From: Nocardia sp.
GTDB lineage: Bacteria; Actinomycetota; Actinomycetes; Mycobacteriales; Mycobacteriaceae
Length of the DNA: 47,026 nt
NCBI GenBank assembly: GCA_014360565.1
Contig: JACIXH010000012.1
Location: 1-47,026, forward strand
Direction: 5' to 3'
In this document: piece by piece, positions 1 through 6,692 of the stretch
How the letters are laid out: the number at the start of each line of letters is the position of its first letter
How positions within the stretch are numbered: position 1 is the first letter of the stretch
Translations under genes and position numbers: made by a program
Notes under the pieces: model-generated
Told to the model about the DNA's origin: nothing
Database searches by the model: none
Seen by the model: the letters and a program-made list of their open reading frames with translations, nothing else

Positions 1-248
1 CCCGCCTGGAAGCGCTGGCGGCGCTCGGCGGCATGGACCGTGCTGCTCTGCACAGCCAGCTGGCTGCCGCCGTTCAGGTGGTCCTTCATGTCCACCGCCG
101 ATCCGACGGCACCCGTGTGCTGCGTGAAATCGGTGTCCTGCAACGGGATTCCGACGGTGTGCACATCGCCCCGGCCTGGCGATCGGACAGCCTCCCCACC
201 CCTGCCGCGGCCGAACTCCAACGGCTACTGGAGGTGCGACTCGGATGA
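1..248 (+). CDS. TadA/CpaF-type secretion ATPase, C-terminal end (partial)
   Basis: The reading frame is open from base 3 and stops at 248, so only about the last 80 residues are visible. The segment ends in a beta-rich stretch (VQVVLHVHRRSDGTRVLREI) typical of the C-terminus of CpaF/TadA hexameric ATPases, which power assembly of Tad/Flp pili at the inner face of the membrane. The Walker motifs lie outside the window. The call rests partly on context: tadB, tadC and TadE-like genes follow in the expected order of the actinobacterial tad locus (Rv3659c-Rv3654c in M. tuberculosis). The next gene begins about 160 bases downstream on the same strand. It could in principle be another VirB11-like ATPase. 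Confidence 0.75.
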   Translation, partial: RLEALAALGGMDRAALHSQLAAAVQVVLHVHRRSDGTRVLREIGVLQRDSDGVHIAPAWRSDSLPTPAAAELQRLLEVRLG

Positions 249-405
249 GCGGCCTGATCGGGAAGGTGTCGGTTTTACCGCCTGGCAGCTGGCGCTGGCT
301 CCGAATAGCGTTGGCACGCAGCTCGATTCGTCGCCCGAGCGGCCGTCCGAGGTCGGCGGTCGGCGGTCGGCGAGCAGCAGGTTTCGACTCGAGAAAGGCG
401 AGTTC

Positions 406-1194
406 GTGGTCAGTGCTCTGCTCTGTTGTGCGGTCGCGATTCTGGCACTGCCGGTGGCGGGCGGGCAACGGCGACTCACGCGGTTGTTCGGCACCAGCGG
501 CGGCGGTACGTCGAGACGGGTGCCTGTGGAGTGGTGTGCAGCAATCACGCTGGCGTGCACGGCGTTCGCGTTCGGCCCCGGCATCGGGATGGCCGCTCTC
601 ATGCTCGGGGCGACAGTCGCGACGCGACGGCGGCGTGGTCGAGGTGACCACGAACGACGCCGCGAATGTGGCCACTTGCTGGCCGGCCTCGAAGCCGTCG
701 TTGGCGAGCTCCGGGTCGGCGCCCATCCGAGCGCGGCGGCCGAATCCGCCGCAGGCGAATCGCGCGGTGAAGCCGCACGCGTACTGGCGATCAGCGCGGG
801 CCGCAGCCGCCTCGGGGGTTCCGGCGCCGACGGCTGGGTGCAACCGGATTCGGTGGTCGCCGAGGAAATGTCGAGGATCGCCGTCGCTTGGCGAGTGGCC
901 GAAGAACACGGCCTTGCGCTGGCCGAACTGCTCGCCGCGGCCAGAACCGACCTCCTCGGCCGTATCCGCTTTCGAGATCGCACCGAGGCCGCCCTCGCCG
1001 GTGCCCGAGCATCCGCCACCGTCCTGGCTTGCCTCCCGCTGGTAGGCATCGGCCTGGGTCAGCTGATGGGTGCCGCCCCACTGACCATCCTGTTCACCTC
1101 CCCGGCAGGCGAACTGCTCCTGCCGCTGGGCGCTGCCCTCGCCTGCTGTGGATTGCTGTGGACAGATGTCATCACGCGCAAAAGCACAGCCTGA
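406..1194 (+). CDS. TadB-like type II/IV pilus inner-membrane protein
   Basis: A 262-residue membrane protein, likely one half of the TadB/TadC inner-membrane platform on which the TadA ATPase acts. The GTG at 406 is chosen because a purine-rich GAAAGGCGAG lies just upstream and the protein then starts directly with a hydrophobic segment (VVSALLCCAVAILALPVAGG). A second hydrophobic stretch is near residues 45-65. The T2SSF-like cytoplasmic region has the usual pattern of a helical stretch containing RTDLLGRIRFRDRTEAALAG followed by two C-terminal membrane segments. Frames further upstream are open but read as unlikely protein. Neighbours are TadA upstream and TadC downstream. The C-terminal coding end contains two TGTGGA motifs that form part of a larger cluster described separately. 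Confidence 0.75.
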   Translation: MVSALLCCAVAILALPVAGGQRRLTRLFGTSGGGTSRRVPVEWCAAITLACTAFAFGPGIGMAALMLGATVATRRRRGRGDHERRRECGHLLAGLEAVVGELRVGAHPSAAAESAAGESRGEAARVLAISAGRSRLGGSGADGWVQPDSVVAEEMSRIAVAWRVAEEHGLALAELLAAARTDLLGRIRFRDRTEAALAGARASATVLACLPLVGIGLGQLMGAAPLTILFTSPAGELLLPLGAALACCGLLWTDVITRKSTA

Positions 1195-1435
1195 CCTGCA
1201 TCGGATCGGGACGCTCGGTGTGGCAGGCAACGGAACTCTTGATGACGTGCGCCGAGGTGCAGGCGCGATCGGCCGATAGCCGCGGCGGCCCGGCGAATTC
1301 CCCTGGGGAAGAGCCGGTTACCGCAGTACAAGCTGGCCAGGAGCGGTATCGGCGGCGAAGCGCCTGGTGTGAATGCCCTGTGGACAGATCTGAACGTCGA
1401 CAGGTGGACAGCGGCCTGTGGACAACTGTGGATCG
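1147..1435. promoter_or_regulatory. Cluster of DnaA-box-like TGTGGA(C/T)NN motifs
   Basis: Six same-orientation motifs lie at 1147-1155 (TGTGGATTG), 1157-1165 (TGTGGACAG), 1379-1387 (TGTGGACAG), 1403-1411 (GGTGGACAG), 1417-1425 (TGTGGACAA) and 1427-1435 (TGTGGATCG). The fifth is the exact reverse complement of TTGTCCACA, the preferred DnaA box in high-GC actinomycetes. The 262-base gap between tadB and tadC (1195-1456) otherwise shows no convincing gene. Whether DnaA binds here is inference. Confidence 0.35.
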
Positions 1436-1456
1436 AACTTCGAGGAGGGGATTGCT

Positions 1457-2086
1457 GTGCAGGACTTGGTCGGAGCTGCTTCGCCGGGGGCGTTGTTGAT
1501 CGCGGCGGTGGCGATTGTGTTGATACCAGGGCGGGTTGCGGTCAGCCGCCGGGTGCGGGGACTCGGCCCGGCGCCGGTCGACGGGTCGGGCGTGACGCGC
1601 GGGGCCGTGAAGATCGACCCGCTCGGCTCCGCGTCCGCCTTCGATCTGCTGGCCGCTTGTCTCCGGGCGGGACTGCCGATGGCCGCCGCAGCGCGAGCGA
1701 GCGCTCCCACCGCACCGCCGGTTCTCCGGGCCGCGTTGCTCAGGGCCGCCGACCTTCTCGCGCTCGGTGCCGACGCGGCCACCGCGTGGGAGCGGGCCGC
1801 TGGGGATGCTGTCGGCTCAGCCGGTGCCGACGACGTGGAGTCGCTTGCCAGGATGGCGCGCCGCTCGGCCCGCTCCGGCGCCTCGCTGGCAGCCGCGGTC
1901 AGCGAACTGGCCACGCAGCGCCGCGAAGCCGTCGAAGACGCGGCCGTCGCGCGCGCCGAACGCGCCGGCGTGCTGATCGGTGGCCCGCTCGGCCTGTGCT
2001 TCCTGCCCGCCTTCGTCTGCCTGGGCATCGTCCCGGTCGTTATCGGTCTCGCGGATCGAGTACTCGGCGGCGGTGGGCTGCTGTGA
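1457..2086 (+). CDS. TadC-like type II secretion F-family membrane protein
   Basis: A 209-residue protein with an N-terminal membrane segment (GALLIAAVAIVLIPG) and two C-terminal ones around GVLIGGPLGLCFLPAFVCLGI and VVIGLADRV, flanking a helical cytoplasmic region. This is the short actinobacterial TadC arrangement. GTG at 1457 is preferred because GAGGAGGGG ends six bases before it; an ATG at 1418 in the same frame lacks such a site and gives an unlikely N-terminus. With TadB it would form the inner-membrane base of the Tad pilus machine. It is followed after 72 bases by the pilin gene, in one transcription direction with the rest of the locus. Confidence 0.75.
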   Translation: MQDLVGAASPGALLIAAVAIVLIPGRVAVSRRVRGLGPAPVDGSGVTRGAVKIDPLGSASAFDLLAACLRAGLPMAAAARASAPTAPPVLRAALLRAADLLALGADAATAWERAAGDAVGSAGADDVESLARMARRSARSGASLAAAVSELATQRREAVEDAAVARAERAGVLIGGPLGLCFLPAFVCLGIVPVVIGLADRVLGGGGLL

Positions 2087-2158
2087 CCGGCCCCGCCGCG
2101 ACCACTGAATCTTCACTGCGCGGACCAGCCGCGCGGTGCAACCAGAGAGGGGATCACG

Positions 2159-2368
2159 ATGACATTCGTCCACACCGTATATATGGGGGCCCGGACGCGG
2201 CTCACCCGCCTGCTGATCGAGGACGACGGCATGTCCACGGCGGAATACGCAATCGGGACGATCGCCGCCGCGGCCTTCGGGGCGGTGCTCTACGGCGTGG
2301 TGACCGGGGACAGCATCGTCAGCGCGCTGACCGGGATCATCGACAAGGCGCTCAACACGAGCGTGTAA
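2159..2368 (+). CDS. DUF4244 family Flp-like pilin
   Basis: A 69-residue protein preceded by a good ribosome site (AGAGAGGGGA, 5-10 bases before the ATG). It has a charged N-terminal part ending in EDDGMSTAEYAIGTIAAAAF, where the G followed by MSTAEYA and a hydrophobic helix is the class IV prepilin pattern: cleavage after Gly, Glu at position 5-6 of the mature protein. DUF4244 proteins sit at this exact place in actinobacterial tad loci, where they are the likely major pilin subunit. No prepilin peptidase gene is visible in the window. Size, motif and context agree well. Confidence 0.85.
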   Translation: MTFVHTVYMGARTRLTRLLIEDDGMSTAEYAIGTIAAAAFGAVLYGVVTGDSIVSALTGIIDKALNTSV

Positions 2369-2409
2369 GCCGCTGCGGCGCAAGCTTTCTCGGTGGCGAT
2401 GCAGGCGCG

Positions 2410-2724
2410 GTGACGGTTGAGGCCGCCATCGCCCTCGCCGCCCTGGTCTGCGCCGTTGCCCTGTGTATCGGCGCCCTCCTCGCGGGAGCCACCCAGGTCC
2501 GCTGTACCGACGCCGCCCGCGAGACGGCTCGCCTTGCCGCTCGCGGCGACACCTCGCGCGCGATCACCGCGGGCAGATCAGTCGCCCCGCCAGGCGCGAT
2601 CGTCGAACTCCGCACCGAAGGCGATCGGATAGTAGCCACCGTCGCCGCCAGCACGCCGCTCCTGCCTGGTCTGCGACTGCGCGCCGAGGCAGTCGCGGTC
2701 GCCGAGCCCGGAGTGAACCCGTGA
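2410..2724 (+). CDS. TadE family type IV pilus minor pilin
   Basis: About 104 residues beginning with a TadE signature (VTVEAAIALAALVCAVALCI) and ending in a beta-rich periplasmic part with RETARLAARGD. TadE-like proteins are pseudopilins processed by prepilin peptidase. The start is uncertain: the residues GGDAGA immediately before the GTG at 2410 look like the usual pre-cleavage segment, but no ATG, GTG or TTG exists in that frame between the upstream gene's stop and 2410. I therefore place the start at GTG 2410, although a non-standard start further up would give a more typical leader. The stop overlaps the next gene's GTG (GTGA), so the two are translationally coupled. Confidence 0.75.
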   Translation: MTVEAAIALAALVCAVALCIGALLAGATQVRCTDAARETARLAARGDTSRAITAGRSVAPPGAIVELRTEGDRIVATVAASTPLLPGLRLRAEAVAVAEPGVNP

Positions 2725-3122
2725 GGGCGGGACGCAATACGTGGGCGAAGACGGTGGAGGGGAGGGGATTGGCCGGGGATGGCGGTGGGGCGACGGTATT
2801 CGTCTGTGTGGCGCTGGCGGCGTTGATCTGCTTCACGCTGGTGGTCGCGCAGGTGGGTGCTGTGGTGGTCGCCCGGCATCGTGCGCAAGGGGCTGCGGAT
2901 CTCGGGGCACTGGGCGCGGCGGCGGTGTTGGCGGAGGGCGCGGAGGTGGGCTGCGCTGAGGCGGGGGAGATCGCGCGCCGGATGGGGGTTCGGGTGCGGC
3001 GTTGCGTGGTTGTCCAGTGGGATGTGGTGGTCGATGTCGAGGCGAATGTGTCAGCGGGAGTGTTCGGCGCGCGCACAGTACGCGCTTCGGCACGGGCGGG
3101 TCCGGTGGATGAGAATGGCTGA
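2721..3122 (+). CDS. Rv3654c-like helicase/secretion-neighbourhood TadE-like protein
   Basis: A 133-residue protein starting at a GTG that overlaps the stop of the TadE gene. It carries GDGGGATVFVCVALAALICF, a glycine-ended leader followed by a membrane helix, then ARHRAQGAADLGALGAAA, the region shared by small TadG/TadE-like proteins found between the tad locus and the DUF1998 helicase in actinobacteria. It has two later cysteines (VGCAEAG and RRCVVV) that could form a disulfide outside the membrane. Likely a secreted or membrane-anchored minor pilin component; its precise role is unknown. It is the last gene of the tad run and faces the helicase gene tail to tail. Confidence 0.7.
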   Translation: MRAGRNTWAKTVEGRGLAGDGGGATVFVCVALAALICFTLVVAQVGAVVVARHRAQGAADLGALGAAAVLAEGAEVGCAEAGEIARRMGVRVRRCVVVQWDVVVDVEANVSAGVFGARTVRASARAGPVDENG

Positions 3123-3422
3123 CGCGGAAGTGTTATCACTGGTCGGTGGTTGTTCCACCCCGAACCAATTCGGAAATTGCCGCAAGCGCGTTTGCGTTGT
3201 TCATGCGCATTCATTGATCTCGGCCGGGAAAAGAATGAAATAAATGGCGCGGTGGCACCGGTGGTTCCATTTGGCTATGACTCAGTTAATCGTAAAGCAG
3301 TCCTTTTTAATCGGACACCGAGAGTCTGAGGGGATATCGCTGCTGGTCAACACTAATTCGGACAAGTGACCAGCAGTCGTGGAGCAAGGTGTATCGCCGG
3401 TCACTTGGTGGGCGTGCGCACA
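3123..3422. other. AT-richer convergent intergenic region with stem-loops
   Basis: No gene is supported here. The stretch lies between convergent genes and is visibly AT-richer than its surroundings. It holds small hairpins at 3145-3159 (GGTGG/CCACC) and 3160-3173 (CCGAA/TTCGG), and a longer inverted repeat with 10-base arms, CTGCTGGTCA at 3340-3349 and TGACCAGCAG at 3367-3376, spaced by 17 bases. These may terminate transcription from either side, though no long T-run follows the larger one. Confidence 0.5.
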
Positions 3423-5813
3423 TCACGAGTCCGCAGGCCCGTCGCAGTGGGCCCGCAGCTCGTCGAGAACGGCGGCCAGCAGGCGTGCGGCGGCGTCCTT
3501 GTCGAGTGGGTTGTTGCCGTTGCCGCACTTGGGTGACTGCACACACGAGGGACATCCGTCCTGGCAGGCACAGCTGCGGATCACGCTCAGCGTGGCGGCC
3601 AACCAGTCCGCGAGCTGGGCGAACCCGCGCTCGGCGAAGCCCGCCCCACCGGGTTGGCCGTCGTAGACGAACACGGTCGGCGCACCGGTGTCGGGATGTT
3701 CGGCGGTGGAGACCCCGCCGATGTCCCACCGATCGCAGCCCGCGACGAGCGGCAACATTCCGATGGCGGCATGCTCGGCAGCGTGCAGCGCGCCGGGGAG
3801 CTGCTCGGCGGAGATGTCCGCGGCGGTGAGCAGCTGGGATGCGACGGTATACAGCACGGCCTTGGTGTAGAGGGTGTGCGCGGGCAGATCGAGTTCTACC
3901 TGGTCGAGCACCTCGCCGGTCACCAGGGTCCGCAGGTAGCCGACAACCTGATTGGTGACCGCGACCTGCGCTGATGCCGCGATGACCGAACCGAACACCT
4001 GCTCCTCGATCACCCCTTCGATGGTGATCGAGGTGACCTGCCGCGAGCTGGTGGTGAAGCCGGGATCCACTTCGTTGACGAACGCGACGCCGCCCTCGAG
4101 ATCGAGCTCGTCGACGAGATAGGTCTCGCCCTGGTGTAGATGTACAGCCCCCGTGTGCAGCGTGGCCGGAGCACGGCCCGCGTCGGCTGTGCCGAGCAGT
4201 CGGCCGGTTTCGGCGTCGACGATCGCGATCGGTGAGCCGAGCCCACCTCGGACGTCGACGTCGTCGTGTGGGTGGGTATGCGCGGTGATATACCAGCGGG
4301 CGCCCGCGCCCCTGGTGCTCGGCCTGCGCCGGATCAGGCCCTGTTCGGCCAGGTCGGCCAGCACTTCGTCGGCCCGGTACTCGCTCACCTCCTCGTCGGT
4401 GAGTGGCAGTTCCATCGCCGCGCAGAGCAGCTGGGGGCCGAGGATATAGGGGTTGTACGGGTCGGTGATGGTGGCCTCGATCGGTCGATCGAGCAGCGCT
4501 TGTGGGTGATGCACCAGGTAGGTGTCGAGGGGATCGTCGGTAGCTACGAGCACCACCAGCGAACCCTGTAGCCGTCTGCCCGCCCGCCCGGCCTGCTGCC
4601 AGAACGAGGCGACCGTCCCGGGAAAACCGGCGATGACCACGGCATCAAGGCCCGCGATGTCGACCCCGAGTTCGAGGGCGTTGGTACTCGCCGCGCCGAG
4701 CAACGTGCCCTGCGACAGCGACTGCTCGAGCTCGCGCCGGTCCTCGGCCAGATAGCCCGCTCGATATGCGGCAACCCGTTCCTGCAGCTCAGGCGCGGTT
4801 TCAGCCAGGACGCGGCGGGCATCGAGCGCGATCAGCTCAGCGCCACGCCGCGAGCGAACGAAGGTGAGGGTTCGTGCGCCCTCGGCGACCAGGGCGGCCA
4901 TGATCTTGGCTGCCTCGCTGGTTGCGGTGCGCCGTACCGGTGCCCCGTTCTCCCCGGTCCCCGTCGCGCTCAGCGGTGGTTCCCACAGCGCGACGGTCCG
5001 GGCGCCGCGCGGTGACCTGTCCTCGGTGACCGCGACGACCGGCGCCCCGATCAGCCTGCTCGCCGAGGCGGCCGGATCGGCGCTGGTGGCCGAGCACAGG
5101 ACGAACACCGGATCGGCGCCGTAGAACTGGGCGAGCCGGCGCAATCTGCGCAGCACCAGCGCGACGTGCGAACCGAACACACCTCTATATGCGTGGCATT
5201 CGTCGACCACAACGAATCGTAGGTGGCGCAGCACCCGCGCCCAGCGCTGATGCGAGCGCAGGATCCCGACGTGCAGCATGTCGGGATTGGTGAAGATCCA
5301 CCGAGCGTTGGCCCGCACCCACTGCCTGACCTCGGCGGGAGTGTCGCCGTCGTAGCTCGCCGGATGTGCCTCACGCAGGGGATTGTCGTGGATCAGGCTG
5401 CCGACAGCGCGGAGCTGGTCGGCGCCGAGCGCTTTGGTGGGCGACAGATACAGCGCGGTCGCGCGCGGGTCGTCGTGCAGGGCGGCCAGCACCGGCAGCT
5501 GGTAGCCCAGCGACTTCCCCGACGCTGTTCCCGTGCTCACGACGACGTGTCTGCCGGCCGCGGCCAGGTCGGCTGTGCGGGTCTGGTGTTCCCATGGCAG
5601 CTCGATTCCCTGCGCATCCAGGGCTGTGACCAGCTCTGACGGCACCCAGTGCGGCCACGCGGTGGTGTGGGCGCGCTGCGCGGGCAGCTCGGCCACATGG
5701 GTCAGCGGGTTGCCTCCCGCGGCCGCCTCGATGAGGACACGATTCAGCAACGATCGCCCGTAGCTTTCGCTCGTATTGCGCTCGCTGAGCTCGGTTCGGT
5801 CTGCCGGATTCAT
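3423..5813 (-). CDS. DEAD/DEAH-box helicase with DUF1998 and C-terminal Cys cluster (MrfA-like)
   Basis: A 796-residue superfamily 2 helicase. Walker A is STGTASGKS (about residues 93-101), motif II is DECH (204-207), SAT-like motif III is CSATSA, and motif VI is QQAGRAGRR. The C-terminal third matches the DUF1998 region and ends with CACQDGCPSC and a further Cys (C748, C750, C754, C757, C763), probably binding zinc. The family includes Bacillus MrfA, a mitomycin-lesion repair helicase with 3'-5' polarity, and Rv3649 of M. tuberculosis, which has the same neighbours. The ATG at 5813 has GAGGAGG five bases upstream. It is transcribed divergently from cspA. A role in DNA repair is inference from the family. 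Confidence 0.88.
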   Translation of the reverse strand: MNPADRTELSERNTSESYGRSLLNRVLIEAAAGGNPLTHVAELPAQRAHTTAWPHWVPSELVTALDAQGIELPWEHQTRTADLAAAGRHVVVSTGTASGKSLGYQLPVLAALHDDPRATALYLSPTKALGADQLRAVGSLIHDNPLREAHPASYDGDTPAEVRQWVRANARWIFTNPDMLHVGILRSHQRWARVLRHLRFVVVDECHAYRGVFGSHVALVLRRLRRLAQFYGADPVFVLCSATSADPAASASRLIGAPVVAVTEDRSPRGARTVALWEPPLSATGTGENGAPVRRTATSEAAKIMAALVAEGARTLTFVRSRRGAELIALDARRVLAETAPELQERVAAYRAGYLAEDRRELEQSLSQGTLLGAASTNALELGVDIAGLDAVVIAGFPGTVASFWQQAGRAGRRLQGSLVVLVATDDPLDTYLVHHPQALLDRPIEATITDPYNPYILGPQLLCAAMELPLTDEEVSEYRADEVLADLAEQGLIRRRPSTRGAGARWYITAHTHPHDDVDVRGGLGSPIAIVDAETGRLLGTADAGRAPATLHTGAVHLHQGETYLVDELDLEGGVAFVNEVDPGFTTSSRQVTSITIEGVIEEQVFGSVIAASAQVAVTNQVVGYLRTLVTGEVLDQVELDLPAHTLYTKAVLYTVASQLLTAADISAEQLPGALHAAEHAAIGMLPLVAGCDRWDIGGVSTAEHPDTGAPTVFVYDGQPGGAGFAERGFAQLADWLAATLSVIRSCACQDGCPSCVQSPKCGNGNNPLDKDAAARLLAAVLDELRAHCDGPADS

Positions 5814-6248
5814 CCAGTCCTCCTCTCACGCGACACGAGAAGTGTGAAACGTGTGTGTGCGACAACCACTAGCTGGGATTTCGTAACCCAGTAGCGATCT
5901 GGGTCACAGCATGTTTGCTGGAAGCTCACTCGGTTATCAAGAAGCAAACAGACCAAAAGTACGGATACACCCAATCTGTTCCTAACCTGCACATTCGCAA
6001 GATCACGAATTTTGCAAATAGTCGGTAACTCGACTGTCGAATTGCTCAGAGACATGGTTCACTGGGTCTCGGTCGCAAGCTTCTGTGTTCGAGGGACGGA
6101 TCCAAGGTCCAAACCATCAGCAGGATCGTTGTTGCGAACGCCGTGCTCAGGATTTCCTTGCAGGGGGACCAACGGTACAGCGGTCGGAACGGGCCCGGTG
6201 GACGAACCCAGTTGTCCGCCGATTCCGGTAGAAAGAGAAGGAAACAGA
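5814..6248. promoter_or_regulatory. Divergent helicase/cspA control region and long cspA leader
   Basis: A 435-base AT-richer gap between divergent genes. It contains an inverted repeat AACCCAG (5885-5891) / CTGGGT (5899-5904), a TGTGAAACGTGTGTGTG-like tract at 5841-5857 near the helicase start, and GAGAAGGAAA just before cspA. Cold-shock genes often have long structured leaders acting as thermosensors; the space here allows that, but I could not identify the transcription start or a specific fold. Confidence 0.45.
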
Positions 6249-6455
6249 ATGGCACAGGGAACTGTGAAGTGGTTCAACGCGGAGAAGGGGTTCGGCTTCA
6301 TCGCGCCTGAGGACGGCTCAGCTGACGTCTTCGTCCACTACTCGGAGATCCAGGGGACGGGCTTCCGTACCCTCGAGGAAAACCAGAAGGTCGAATTCGA
6401 GGTCGGCCAGGGCACCAAGGGCCCCCAGGCTACCGGCGTTCGCGCGCTCTCCTGA
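6249..6455 (+). CDS. cspA: Cold shock protein CspA-like RNA chaperone
   Basis: A 68-residue single cold-shock domain. It begins [18 protein letters not shown] and contains RNP1 (KGFGFI) and RNP2 (VFVHY), whose aromatic residues stack on single-stranded RNA or DNA. The length is standard. A strong site, AGAGAAGGAAA, precedes the ATG. Family members melt mRNA structure in the cytoplasm during cold or general stress. The gene is followed within 25 bases by a perfect terminator hairpin, so it is monocistronic. Its position between the DUF1998 helicase and topA matches Rv3648c in M. tuberculosis. Confidence 0.96.
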   Translation: MAQGTVKWFNAEKGFGFIAPEDGSADVFVHYSEIQGTGFRTLEENQKVEFEVGQGTKGPQATGVRALS

Positions 6456-6475
6456 GCTGCGAAACACAACAACGC

Positions 6476-6513
6476 CTCATCCCCCTCCTCCGCATGCGGA
6501 GGAGGGGGATGAG
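6476..6513 (+). terminator. Perfect 19-bp stem terminator after cspA
   Basis: The 38 bases form an exact palindrome with two 19-base arms, beginning CTCATCCCCCTCCTCCGCA and ending with its reverse complement. It starts 21 bases after the cspA stop. The following TCATTTC is only weakly U-rich. Such long perfect stems are common terminators in actinomycetes. Confidence 0.85.
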
Positions 6514-6591
6514 TCATTTCCGGGTAGCATCGCCCGGGACAGCGCCCGCGACGGCAACCGCCGCAAATGCCTCTACCCCTAGTGCGCAGGG

Positions 6592-6597
6592 TATAAA
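6592..6597 (+). promoter_or_regulatory. Candidate topA -10 element (TATAAA)
   Basis: TATAAA is preceded by GTGCGCAGGG and lies about 96 bases before the preferred topA start. It would also allow a leaderless transcript starting near the ATG at 6606, in frame with topA, which would add 29 residues. No clear -35 is visible. Confidence 0.45.
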
Positions 6598-6692
6598 CGT
6601 CACTGATGGTGATGTCCGAACGTCATCGTCAGCCCCAGCCGCGCACCGAGCGGACCTCCCGACGCGCGGATCAAGAAGGAAGGTGTTCGCCG

